A stretch of 64,000 nucleotides of DNA from assembly GCA_004794655.1 (NCBI GenBank), contig SMMW01000534.1, positions 2,962,501 through 3,026,500 of the forward strand. Reading direction: 5' to 3'. A program made the position numbers and the translations under genes. A model generated the notes under the pieces. That model was not told the DNA's origin, ran no database searches, and was given only the letters and a program-made list of their open reading frames with translations. The stretch comes from Marisa cornuarietis (taxonomy: Eukaryota; Mollusca; Gastropoda; Architaenioglossa; Ampullariidae). Shown one piece after another: positions 23,755-34,794 of the stretch. The first letter of the stretch is position 1. Every line of letters begins with the position of its first letter.

Positions 23755-23772
<18 letters not shown>
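23632..23772. repeat. Hairpin: perfect 68-bp inverted repeat with 5-base loop
   Basis: The arms 23632-23699 and 23705-23772 are exact reverse complements around the loop TGCAT. Each arm ends outward in a GA/TC run. Beyond the perfect core the symmetry continues imperfectly: GT on the left faces CA on the right with different lengths, then GCGGGCGTGCGTTG at 23606-23619 faces its complement near 23802-23816, and weak similarity fades by about 23590 and 23830. Confidence 0.95.
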
Positions 23773-23803
<31 letters not shown>

Positions 23804-23832
23804 AACGCACGCCCGCGCACACTTTAAACAAA

Positions 23833-25696
23833 TGTTATCTAAAATGCTTATCTGTACGAATGTACGTGTGTTTACTAACCAGAACAATTGCCTGGACACA
23901 CACACACACACAGAGTTTACAGACGCACAGACAAGCGCACACAAACACTCTGGAGCAGGGAACTCCTTACTAGCCTCTCGCCCCACTTTCTGTAACCTGT
24001 CCTGACCTACTGACCTCAAAGTCTAGGTCGTCCTCCTACAAAAATAAATTTCCATAAGAACGACTCACTTCTTAATTATCTCATTTCGGATTTTTTTTCC
24101 TCATTCTTCATACAAATGTAAATAAATGTACACACGTCATGAAGTAGCCGACAGCAAACAAAACATTTAATCTGTGGTCTCGCTTAGCCAAACTGTTTTG
24201 TGCTGCGATGCTACTAGGCCAGTTAATTAAGAAATTAATGAATACGGTTTCTTGTTTCACAGACAGTGACAGAAGATGATTTGGGGCTTATCTCGTCCTC
24301 GATCCCCTCAATTTCCCCCCCCCCTCGTCTCTACTTTCCACACAACGCCAGGCCACAACAGTCTTTTATTCCACGACAGGCAAAGTGTCTGCCAGACAAA
24401 CAACAGGTTCAGGGAGAAAGAAAGACTGAAAAAGTGATTGAGAAAGAATGAAAGCAAGTGAGAGATTAAGAGAGAATGAGAGGGATTCGAGCAGAGTAAG
24501 AGAAACTGAGTGAGAGATGGACAGAGAGCTGAAGAGAGTGTGGGTGAGAGAGATGGGGGGGGGGAGACCGAGAGAGAGAGAGTCTTGTGGCTCTTGTTGC
24601 TGTACTTACACATGAAATCCAAAAAGAAGCAGTTAAACGGCCTTCGTGCAGATGAATGATGTCGGGCAGCCAGTGCACCTAGACACACATCAATCATGAT
24701 CTTGCATCCTCCACACGCATCGTTAAAGGCGGACTAGAGAACAGGACAGTCAGTATTGTAAACAGTATGTGCGAGATGTTACAGCTTATGGAGGTCCAGA
24801 CTGTGTGGTCACTCGGTGGACTGAACAATATGTTTACGCTCTTAAAGCTGTACTAGGGAGAAAAATGTCTTCGGGCCGTGCGATGAAATGAAAAGAATTT
24901 ACTAAAGTCCTCAACCTTCTGTTCCACAATCAAGTGGCTTCTACGGAGAATTTTCAGGTCCGTACATTTACTTGGGGAGAATCAGCCATGGAACTGATGC
25001 CAAAACCAGGAACCAGAGCTCCATGTAAGTAAAAAAAAAGTTTTCGTTCCACCTGTTGGTGACAAGCGATTACAGAAATCACATCACACAGGTGTTGGCT
25101 GTTTCAAGGTGGCGACCCTTGTCTCGTTATCAGCGCTGCAAGCGGCCCCCAGTGTCATCATCATGTCCCCCATGCACCACTGATCGCAGTTACATAGTCT
25201 ACAAGCCGGCAGCAAAGTGGGGCCATGGGGTCCTAGACCTTGCATGACATACACTGGACCCTAAGGTCTAACTTCAGCCGGCAACTAAACGCTGGAAATC
25301 CGACGGCGGCCGAGGACTTCCGTTCAGTCTGGGGCTGGCTCGCTGGCTCGCTTCACACGTCACGTGAGCCAAACGCTGGTTGATGTTTGCGGAGTTTTCC
25401 AATATAAGGATGAAGAAAGAAAGACCTCGATTAAGCAGCGAGGGAAATGAACGGCTTTGAACCGGATATATAGATATGATGAAAGGCGGTCAACAAGTCC
25501 GAGCGACGTCAGAAGGTATGGCGCAAAAATGTTGTACAGCGAACTGAGCGTCCACACGTTTAAGTTGTTGAAGATCCACGATTGTTTAAAATTTTATATC
25601 AGCTTACTGAGTACTTTGACCAGCTGCGACCATATTTGGATGCATCACAGGAACCAGATGTCATAGGGAGTTCACGCCATCAACGTTTTGTTTGTT
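23833..25696. other. Non-coding stretch with a purine-rich tract
   Basis: The interval includes AT-rich DNA, a GA-rich tract (24410-24590), and a TCACGTGA site at 25360. No ORF stands out. Confidence 0.5.
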
Positions 25697-25814
25697 TTGG
25701 TTGGTTGGTTGGTTGGTTGGTTGGTTGGTTGGTTGGTTGGTTGGTTGGTTGGTTGGTTGGTTGGTTGGTTGGTTGGTTGGTTGGTTGGTTGGTTGGTTGG
25801 TTGGTTGGTTGGTT
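25697..25814 (+). repeat. (TTGG)n tetranucleotide microsatellite, about 29 units
   Basis: This is a nearly pure TTGG run. It keeps WLVG-type frames open by composition only. It abuts a SINE relic. Confidence 0.96.
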
Positions 25815-25830
25815 CGGGAAAGGGAGGGAT

Positions 25831-25908
25831 GAACCGGAGTACTCGGAGAAAATCCCCGACGGTGATGACAAGCGAGTGTTTAATAAAACACTACAACACG
25901 GGCGCCCC
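25831..25908 (-). mobile_element. tRNA-derived SINE, type B, internally deleted
   Basis: On the minus strand GGGGCGCCCGTGTTGTAGTG and AAACACTCGCTTGTCATCAC match the type B head. They are followed directly by CGTCGGGGATTTTCTCCGAG and TACTCCGGTTC, which match the type B tail. The B-box and core between them are missing, so the copy carries an internal deletion of about 80 bp. Confidence 0.7.
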
Positions 25909-26830
25909 AAACATTGAGAGAAGAGCACCCACCCTTCCAATCACCCGACGAAGCTCTGATTCCTTCAAGAATCATGTCAGGCGAAGCAACAGGTAGATTA
26001 CAGTTTATCTTACTGTCCCTAAGCAAAGCTTGTCTGACCTCGCAAGAACTTTCTCTCTCGTGTCCTGTGGGAGCGGTCGGCCGGTGAGAGGGACTGTGTG
26101 GCATACAGTCAACAGTGAGTCACTGTTGGGAAGTCACGGGGATGGGGGGGGACGGGGGAGCAGGAAGGTGCTTGTTGGTATTTCCGACTCGGGATTCTCG
26201 TCTGTACGTCACTTCTGTAGATTCCGGATATAGTAGGCTGTGCACTGAATTACTTTTTGACTGGACCCACGGCGGAAATGCGACAGTTGTGAGCTGGAAC
26301 AGGGAACTTCCACTCCTGCTTCCTCCTCGTGTGCTGAAGAGCTATACTCAGCTGATGGAGAGGGAGATAACTTCACTGATGATGCAAGTACATAAGGATT
26401 TGCTACACAACATCAGCGGCTGATTGGTTCACACAGGAGGACCGACACATTTGTGGCGCAAACATATTTGCCGGACTCGCGCACAGTCACCCTGATTGTC
26501 CAGTTTGTCTGGACGAAGTTCACTTGACCAGTACAAAGCTTGACAACAGTTTGCCTGCCTTCCATTTGTGACTGATTTTCTGAAGTTCCCGCACAGATGT
26601 GAAAAAATTAGAGACAGGGAAAGAGGCTTTCCTGAGTAAAGGGTAGATATGAGTTCAATGATGAATATTGTGAACATGTCACATCATAAAAACATGAAGC
26701 ACATGACACATCTGACATCCCAGGGAAATCCCTACCCCTCCACACGCACGCTCACGGAGAGTAGAGTGGACCTGAGAGAGGAAGGAGTAATTTGTCTCTT
26801 ACTCCGGACTAAGTTACATCCCTGCTAAAC

Positions 26831-26946
26831 AGTCAGCTTTGTAAACATACGCCATACACACACACAAAAATTAGTGTGGGCCTGAAAAAAGATGTGAACC
26901 CAGAACATTCGCTCATCGCTGTGTTGATGACAGCCAATGCACTAGA
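26831..26946 (-). mobile_element. tRNA-derived SINE, type A, strongly diverged
   Basis: In minus orientation, AGTGCATTGGCTGTCATC and TCTGGGTTCACATC align with the type A head and B-box, and GTATGTTTACAAAGCTGAC aligns with the tail. A CA run has grown in the middle. The order and spacing support homology despite low identity. Confidence 0.55.
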
Positions 26947-28848
26947 GAAAGGCGTGAACTGTTTGGTTGAGGCTGGAGAGAGGGAGAGAGAGAAGGTATA
27001 CATGTCAAAGGTTTTGAGGACAACACAGTCTGTGAAACCAGCTCGAGATGAGAGCCACGCAGCACAGCAGCCCCTCGCCAGAGGCTGTCAGGCGACAAAG
27101 TGGCTGCTGCTGGTTGGTTTGTTGTCGTGGTTACCCGGGTTACAGACACAACAACACTTGATGCTGCAGACGGCATAGAGACGACACTGGAAGTTGGGGG
27201 CGAGGTGTGGAGGGGAAAGACTACTAACGACCAGTTGCAGCGTGCGATCTGGGATGTATTCGTGGGGCAGGAGACTCCACCTTTCAGAGAAACAGTTCAT
27301 GAGGTCTTGCTGCTGGTCACGGACTGTGCGGCCAAGATGTCTTGACCAGGTTAACAGGTCAAGGCCGTTAAAATATCTACATCGCGCTGTATTTGTGGAA
27401 AAAAAAAGATGTTACTATCCCTTAGAACGATGGCTAGGTGACGCCTTTATGATGTGATGATGATTGACGATAATGATTATGACGAAGATGATGATGACGA
27501 TAACAAAACCAAAGAAATGACTAAATGTATACCATTATATGCAATCGCTGGGTTGGCACGTGTGCGCGCGTGTGTGTCTGTGTTTACGCGAACGTACTAT
27601 TCATTAAATGTTAACACACACTCGGTCAACAAGGGCTACAGACTGGTGTAGAGAATCAACCGTTTGCCGTAAGCTATACAAGGCCTGCGCAATCAATTCG
27701 TAATGAGATAAATTACCTGTAGCTAGCACCAAGCTGACTTGAGAAGGGGGGGAGAGAGAGAAGTAGAGGGAAACACAGTTGGACTGGGATGGAGAAGGAG
27801 GGCGGTGTGTGTGTGTGGGGGGGGGAATCAGAAGGAGGAGAGGTGGGGGGGGGGACACGAAAGAGGGAAAAGCCTCGTGCATCATGTCGGCTGCACGCGA
27901 ACTGGCTATAATTCACTCTCTTCCCGGCACCGCCCAGTCCCTCCCGCCAGGGTGCGCCACACGCCGGGGGCTGCAGGTCGTATGATTATCCGACTCCTCC
28001 ACAGCCCTTCACACTCGCAAGTCTCGATGGCAGCCTCTCAGGGCTGTCTCCCTCATTACCTGATGTCAACGCCCACCACTTCACATTTTTCTCTGAGTAC
28101 ACGGGAGTCTCTGAATGTGTGTGTGTGTGTCACCGCGTTTATGCACGTGTATGTACGTGCGTGCGCAAGTACTCGCGTATGGGTTGGGTGCACGCGTGCG
28201 CGGGTGGGTGTTTAACTGCACGTTCAACTGTCCCCATCAAGCGTTACCCAGCAGCCGTCTCGTAGAGTAGATTATCAGCTACAGTCTGTCGCAATTCACG
28301 ACCAGTATCTTAGCAACCATAGAATTTTCAAACCTTCACAGTTTGGCAATGAGAAATTGTTTCTGAAGAAGCTTCACATTCACGTGAACAGGGTTTTGCG
28401 ATTTGCCCTGAACCCGCCCACCCAGTCAGGGTACAGTACGGGAGCGCAGTCAGTCCTGTAAACAGACGCAACTTAATAACAAAAAATTAACATCACTTTC
28501 AAAGGCCACGCCCACTTTCTTCAACGCCGCGCAGCCAAAACTGAAACTGGCAACACAAATCAACAAACAGACAAACAAAACAGACATAAAACGACGAGAC
28601 TCTCGACGAAACTGCAGGCGCTGCGTTCGATGAGAGTGAGGACAATGCGACAACCGACTGATGCTGCGAAAACCGAGGAAACTTAAAAAAAAAAAAAAAA
28701 AAAAGACCACTAAGACAGAGACTAAAATGAAGGAGATGAAATTGTGATCGATGAAACAGAGGATGTCGCGCATTATTTCTCTCTCTCTCTTTCTCTCATC
28801 TTTGTTATGTTCGTGACCGTCACGCGAGCAGCGCGTTCTCAGAAGCGT

Positions 28849-28919
28849 GCCACACCCACGCCCACCCCTACCCCTACCCCCACACCCACGCCCACCCCTA
28901 CCCCCACACCCACGCCCAG
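28849..28919 (+). repeat. Short C-rich minisatellite (CCCACGCCCACCCCTA units)
   Basis: Units of CCTACCC, CACACCCACGCC and CACCCCTACCCC alternate, keeping a Pro-Thr frame open. I find no gene around it. Confidence 0.85.
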
Positions 28920-29377
28920 GCTGCAGAAACAAGAACTCTGCTCGCTCCACTCCGCTGCTGGTAGGGGGGAGGGTGGTGGCAGTCAGGGCTGATATTTCTA
29001 TTTTATCAGTCCCACCACCGTCACTGATGCTTACATGGAGCCTGTAATGTTCATCGTCGACAAGTTTACAATCCTGTTCTCTGTCGGGTTATGAGGCTAT
29101 TCACGTCGGTCCTTCAGGCCTGTTGGAGGATTTTATTAAAGTCTTTACGCCTCTAAGTCAGACGATGGAATCTTTGCCGTGCACGGATAGCTGTTAATGT
29201 GCGTGGGTGCGTGAATATTATGTGTGAACGGACGTGAACAAAAGAGTTGCCGTGACTGAGAAACAGTCACAGTTTGAAGCACGTGTATTCAACACAAACA
29301 CACACGCACGCACACACACACACACATATATATATACACACGCGCGCGCACATAGTGTTTCAAAAATATTCTACATG

Positions 29378-29414
<37 letters not shown>

Positions 29415-29416
29415 AG

Positions 29417-29548
29417 CGGTATATGTTCCGCATGATTAATCTCTGGATTGTAGTTTTTCTGTGTCCTTGTGATAAGTTTTGTTAATGTGACACTTCCGGT
29501 GACAGAGACCAGCATCTTCCTCGCTGTGTCTCTGAAGGCGGACAACTC
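29417..29548 (+). repeat. Interspersed repeat, copy 1 (inverted partner at 33145-33276)
   Basis: This ~130-bp segment matches the reverse complement of 33145-33276 at high identity, including GATTAATCTCTGGATTG and TTTTCTGTGTCCTTGTG. Both copies start immediately next to a CA/TG microsatellite on the same side. In each copy the complementary strand encodes RTQK.(Y/H)NPEIN, which may be chance or an old coding relic. The family is not recognised. Confidence 0.85.
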
Positions 29549-30673
29549 GCCCCAGCAACTGAACGACCTCGTGTCTGTCACGTGATCACACGCTGCCTCC
29601 AATCTTCTGCTTGTTTCTACTGGCTAATATATCAATCACATATTCTGACAAACGCACGAGGTCTACTTACTTCCACTCCTGCAAGCTATAGACTTATTAT
29701 TATTTCCTTTCCAATGACTTCTACAGACTACATCAATGACATCACCAGGGGGTGAGTCTGGGGTCAGACGCACCACGCGCCGCTAAGTGTTTAGTTGTCC
29801 GCTGAACTGCTTCTTGACGACGAGCTGACTGCGGGTGGCTAACCACCCGAGTGTGTATATATGTATATACCCTGGTTTTGCATGCTGGCTTCATTAGTCA
29901 GGTGGATCCATGCTATGAAGACACCACGGTGTTCACCGTCTTTCTTTCAACAGGTAAGAATGTAAAAACTTGAAAGACTTGTAGGAGGTTGTTTGCTCAC
30001 ATTTAAACCCAGTCATTTGACTAAATTAGTTTTAAAAACAAACATTTTCCGCTCAGTTAGGTCTTCCGTAAATCTGTCCCACTGCGTCTTGACTTCTAAT
30101 TTCCATATCGTTAGCTTTTATTTACAAAGGTCTACATCAATACACATGAAATTGTGAATTTTAAAAAATCAAGACAGGTACTGAACTGATTATTTTGGGC
30201 TTGTGGAACCTCTTGTACATCCTCTTCACTGATAGGCTTGGGCTGGCTGGCTGGCTGGCTGGCATCTCAAATCCTACCTGTCAGCCGTTTACAGACCGGA
30301 CGACTGATAAGACCGTTTGTGGGCTATTCACGTCGGAATTTTGCGAGTTTCGAGATTTTATTCCTTTACCCTCTACGGGTGAAGGAATTAACATGGTGCA
30401 CAACCAAAAAAAAAAAAAAAGCGATTCACTTGCCTCCAAACGTGAACGAAGCACTAGTGGCTGGGTCGATATGTCCTGTGGCTGCTTGAGAAGAGGAAAC
30501 AAACACAGGCAGTGATGTAACTGGCGATCTGCCCGAGTCTTCAGCCTTATCTTCACTGAAGGCCACAGGTTCCCTGTTGTGTAGATAACACACAATGTAA
30601 GGCTGTACATCAAGATTTCCTCGAATTACCATTTCATGTCAGGACAGGGATTTGCCGGTGAGCTAATGAATAT
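29549..30673. other. Non-coding stretch with an exon-like segment
   Basis: The stretch contains a TATA-like run (29856-29869), an ATG at 29882 and a strong donor CAG/GTAAGAA at 29953/29954, discussed under findings. A (TGGC)n patch lies at 30243-30262. Confidence 0.35.
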
Positions 30674-30678
30674 GTCAC

Positions 30679-31267
30679 TGTCAGATATCATTGTTATTAG
30701 TCACTGATTGTATTGTGAGTAAGCGTAAAGTTTATAAGGATTAATGTGGAAGAACGAAAGAGCGTGAATGACGTCAGTTGTTCGGAAGACGTGTATGGGT
30801 GACGTAAAAAAGTGAAGGAAATGACGTGAGAGAGAGAGAGAGAGGGAGAGCGCGAGGAGGCAGTTAGTAGTAGTCAGGGGGAACAAAGTAGAGGATTAGG
30901 ACGAGAAACAAGGACAGTAGAGTAGGGATTGAAAGAAGAATTTGTTGAGTAGGGTAGTTAGGATTTAAACAGGACGATTAGTTGAGTAGGGTTTTAGGTA
31001 TTCAATTGGGGAAAGGACTCGAAGGGTATGGATTTTATTCTTTTAAAATAATTTTAGATGTAAGAAACGGTTATAAACGGACTTTCTCATTTAATTGTAT
31101 TTTTCTTGTTTTCTTTTTTTCATTTTATTTGTGATTAGTAAAGTAGACAGATTCGTCAGACAAATCATTCTTTTCTTTTAATTTGTGTGAAAGAACATGT
31201 ACTTGTCAGGCTCCGTGAGAGTGTCGAAAGCAGAGAGTGAATGCTACACCACACGGTGGTCGTGACA
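30679..31267 (+). mobile_element. Solo LTR, copy 1, with 5-bp target duplication
   Basis: The element starts TGTCAGATATCATTG and ends CGTGACA, giving the TGTCA/TGACA inverted ends expected of an LTR. GTCAC flanks both sides exactly (30674-30678 and 31268-31272). A second copy lies in opposite orientation at 46460-47030 and aligns over its whole length. No internal gag-pol sequence is attached, so it is a solo LTR left by recombination. Three CRE-like motifs lie near the 5' side at 30769, 30800 and 30822. TTTTCTTGTTTTC and a purine run between them are also shared with copy 2. Orientation follows the TGT start and is provisional. Confidence 0.9.
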
Positions 31268-31453
31268 GTCACATTATCCTCTCTCTCTCTTTCCTTTCTT
31301 TTTCTCCCTCTCTCTCTCTCTCTCTTTGTTTTCTGTTTGTCTTTCTTGCTCTCTTTATCCCCGCCTCTCCATCCTTCACAAGACAAATATCAGAGCAACA
31401 AGCAACTTTAAATTGCGACTGTCTCTTGACTGTGCGGATCTTCTGTTTCTTTA

Positions 31454-31455
<2 letters not shown>

Positions 31456-31531
<76 letters not shown>
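31456..31531. repeat. (GT)n-(GA)n microsatellite
   Basis: About 31 GT units are followed by about 6 GA units. Confidence 0.96.
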
Positions 31532-31532
<1 letters not shown>

Positions 31533-32283
31533 ACATGGCGAAAGGCAGTAGAGAGGGAACTGAAGGACCAGAAACTGTCCTGGAACAAGAGACAAAACTG
31601 AAAGTCGCTAGTGGATGCCCGATGTACCACCGGGATAGGAAAAGAACGAAGTAAAGAACAGGAGTCCTTTGTTACACCTGACACTGAGGTGAGGCTTTCT
31701 TCATTTTTTGTTGAGGCACCCAAGCCTGTTAATGAATATTATGTAAAGTAAATTACTCTCATTTCTTGAAAGAAACTTCCGGCGTGAGTGGAGGAAGAGG
31801 GTGAATATTAATCAACCCAACCGGCCTCACTTCATTTCCTTTTTTAAAAAACTGTCCTACACAGTCACCTGTATGCGAGGATCCCACTGGGATTTATAAA
31901 GCTGATAATTTCTATTCAGGGAGCTTCTGGGTGGACGGGATGAGCGAGGTGGCGGGGTCCTAGCGTAAGGGGGGAGGAGGGGGAATAGGTGAGAGAGAGA
32001 GAAAAAGTGAAAGAGAAAGACTGTGGGAGAGAGGGATGAGTTTGCGTTGCATATCTTTCTGGTATTCTTCGTGATTTTGTTTTCTAAGTTACAAGACTTT
32101 ATTGATATAAAAATACAGTAAAGTTGCCACTAAAAGCATCAGCTTATAATGTGAGGTCACCGCACAACAACACATTTTCACACAGCAGACAAATAACATG
32201 AGCACCAACTCATGGGTACCTGTATTTGTGTATATTTCTCTCTCTCACTCACACCCACACACACACACACACACAACACACAC

Positions 32284-32316
<33 letters not shown>

Positions 32317-33144
32317 CACACACGTTGTAGAAAACTTATTTTCTACTTGGGAGTGGGACAGCGTGAGAACCACCAACGGTCCACTGGTCAGGTTACCACC
32401 GCCACCGCCTGAAGGGATTGTCAAGGCGGGTGGCCGTAAAGCCTGACCAGTGATGCGCGGCCAGCAGACCTAGTAGCGGCCGTGGGAAAGTTTAGTGTCG
32501 GCCAGTCCCCTGAATCGGTCAGCAGAAACAAAGGGGGGACTGGAGACACACCACGTGGAGGCAGAACATCCGGGCCTCTGCGTGGGAAATAATGCTTTAC
32601 TTTTCTGAACCACGAGCTGGGGGTAGGAGGTCCGTCTCGCCGAGACGTAAACGTGTATGTGTGATAGATATGATGTTGCTTTGTGCTGCGGAATTGCATT
32701 GACTTTGGTGAATTGTGAGAACTGAGGGTGATTATTGGACGAGGTGTATATCCTGGAACGTGGAGTACCTCTGTATCTACATTTTATGTGAATTGTGAAT
32801 GTACTATTGGAAACTGTTAGCTGTCGTGAAAGCAGTGACTTCAAGAAAGCTAAGTCTGTCATAATCTTTTGATCTATCGGTAGAACTGTTGTGGTATTAA
32901 TGTATGAATTGCTTTACATTCTTCTCGTTGTTTTAATTATATTTTTATTATTTTCATATTCAGCTATCTAGTTTTTATTGACTTGCGAATGTGTATGTGT
33001 GTTGTAACGAGGTGCGGCGTGTGAGGGAGAAGTTATCCATTGCGCCACAGGCCACACGAAATGAATTCTTTACACACACACAACACACACAACACACACA
33101 CACTACCTTTCGTAATCTCACTAACGTAGCACGGGATTTGTGAA
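31532..33144. other. Non-coding stretch, no gene seen
   Basis: The stretch holds an interrupted CA tract (32245-32322) and a CA/AACA tract (33071-33103). Frames of 90-130 codons on the minus strand near 32.4-32.9 kb have no recognisable domain. A SINE-head fragment (CCATTGCGCCACAGGCC, 33037-33053) is possible. Confidence 0.5.
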
Positions 33145-33276
33145 GTTGTCAGCCTTCAGAGGCAGAGCGAGAAAAATGTGCTGACATCTTGCACCAGGGT
33201 GTAAAATTAACAAACTGTGACCACAAGGACACAGAAAAGACACAATCCAGAGATTAATCAAGTGGAACGTATACAC
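33145..33276 (-). repeat. Interspersed repeat, copy 2 (inverted partner of 29417-29548)
   Basis: This is the reverse complement of copy 1, starting next to the TG microsatellite at about 33290-33340. Similarity stops sharply after the segment GACAACTT (33145-33152 side). Confidence 0.85.
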
Positions 33277-33378
33277 GAGTGTATATATGATTGTGTGTGT
33301 GTGTTGTGTGTGTGTGTTGTGTGTGTGTGTGTGTGTTTGCGCGTGCGCTTACATGCGCATGATGGGGGTGGGGTATAT

Positions 33379-33518
33379 AATATGCACACCTTGTGTACAA
33401 TCTAATAATATGTACACATTGTGTATAATCATATAATATGTACACCTTGTGCATACTCATATAATATTTACACATTGTGTACAATCTAATAATATGCACA
33501 CATTGTGTACAATGTAAG
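33379..33518. repeat. 28-bp minisatellite, 5 units
   Basis: There are exactly five 28-bp units of the type AATATGCACACCTTGTGTAC plus eight bases, alternating AATCTAAT and AATCATAT ends. It is unrelated in sequence to the 28-bp array at 6.7 kb. Confidence 0.93.
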
Positions 33519-34332
33519 AACCTCACACAAACATCGCATACAGGGAGGAGGGACAGTACAGATGACCACATTATACGCACGCAGCTGAAGGAGTGAAGGA
33601 GGCCGCCATATGTGAGGCGACAATTAATGAGCTGCAGGCCGCTGCTACATACAAGTAGTAGGTAATCCCAAACATGGACTCCAGCCCCCGAGGAGCACTT
33701 GTAACAGAGAACGGAAGCTATAACTTGGAAAGTGCTAGAGGTCACTTCACTCTCCCGAGGACGCAGCCCCCACCCACCCTCACACCCACCCACCCACACT
33801 CACCTCCTCCTGTACGTAGGGCGCAGCGGCTGATTTATTCGCTGGAGGTCACGGCTGCTTGCGTGTATCTTAATTAAATCTCAAACTCCACCTGCTGAAA
33901 AGATGTGTTGACGTCCTCCACTCCCCCAGTCCCCTCACCCCCACCGTCAGGTAACAGCCCAGCTGACGTGGTCATGTGTATACTTGTTAACGTGACCACC
34001 GAACACAGCACCAACAATAAGAGATTTCGAGATTGTGAGAGCGGTTAGAGGGCTAGTGGAGAACATAATATTGTTCCTAACAATTCGGTTAAGCTTTGTT
34101 CTGTATGCTAGTTCCGATACCCGAAATACAAGCCTACAAACGTCCCTATGCGCAGAAAGAGGTCAACAACTCTGACCTCAGGATTGTTCGTGGATACATT
34201 GTAAAGGTCTCAGACAGTGTGAGAGCTGGGACTATTTGTTAACGAGCATCTCTGGGTACAAACGTGACGTCACTATTTTTGCGTATAGCGATGTTTATGC
34301 GAGCATCCTGAAAACGGAAAATGGTGTATTCA

Positions 34333-34794
34333 CCCAAATCTGGAGAAATACCATCTTGTACTGGGCTTTAACCAAATCTGGAGAAATACAATCTTGTACT
34401 GGGCTTTAACCAAATCTGGAGAAATACCATCTTGTACTGGGCTTTACCCAAATCTAGAGAAATACAATCTTGTACTGGGCTTTACCCAAATCTGGAGAAA
34501 TACCATCTTGTACTGGGCTTTACCCAAATCTGGAGAAATACCATCTTGTACTGGGCTTTACCCAAATCTGGAGAAATACCATCTTGTACTGGGCTTTACC
34601 CAAATCTGGAGAAATACCATCTTGTACTGGGCTTTACCCAAATCTGGAGAAATACCATCTTGTACTGGGCTTTACCCAAATCTGGAGAAATACCATCTTG
34701 TACTGGGCTTTACCCAAATCTGGAGAAATACCATCTTGTACTGGGCTTTACCCAAATCTGGAGAAATACCATCTTGTACTGGGCTTTCCCGGTT
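34333..34794. repeat. 38-bp minisatellite, about 12 units
   Basis: The unit begins CCCAAATCTGGAGAAATACC and continues with ATCTTGTACTGGGCTTTA. Most units are identical; the first few carry single changes (ACCAAATC, CTAGAG, ACAATC). Because 38 is not a multiple of three and the unit has no stop in any plus frame, all three plus frames stay open, which explains overlapping frames of 109-168 codons. This is not evidence of coding. Confidence 0.97.

Larger units (their letters stand above)
25909..29416. other. Non-coding stretch, no convincing gene
   Basis: The interval holds a SINE relic (26831-26946), a cryptic GAT repeat (27440-27510), GA/G-rich DNA (27740-27870), a CCCACGCC minisatellite (28849-28919), a poly-A run at 28685-28704, and CA/TA microsatellites (29300-29415). 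A possible SINE tail fragment, CAGTCCTGTAAACAGACGC, lies at about 28452-28470. Confidence 0.5.
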
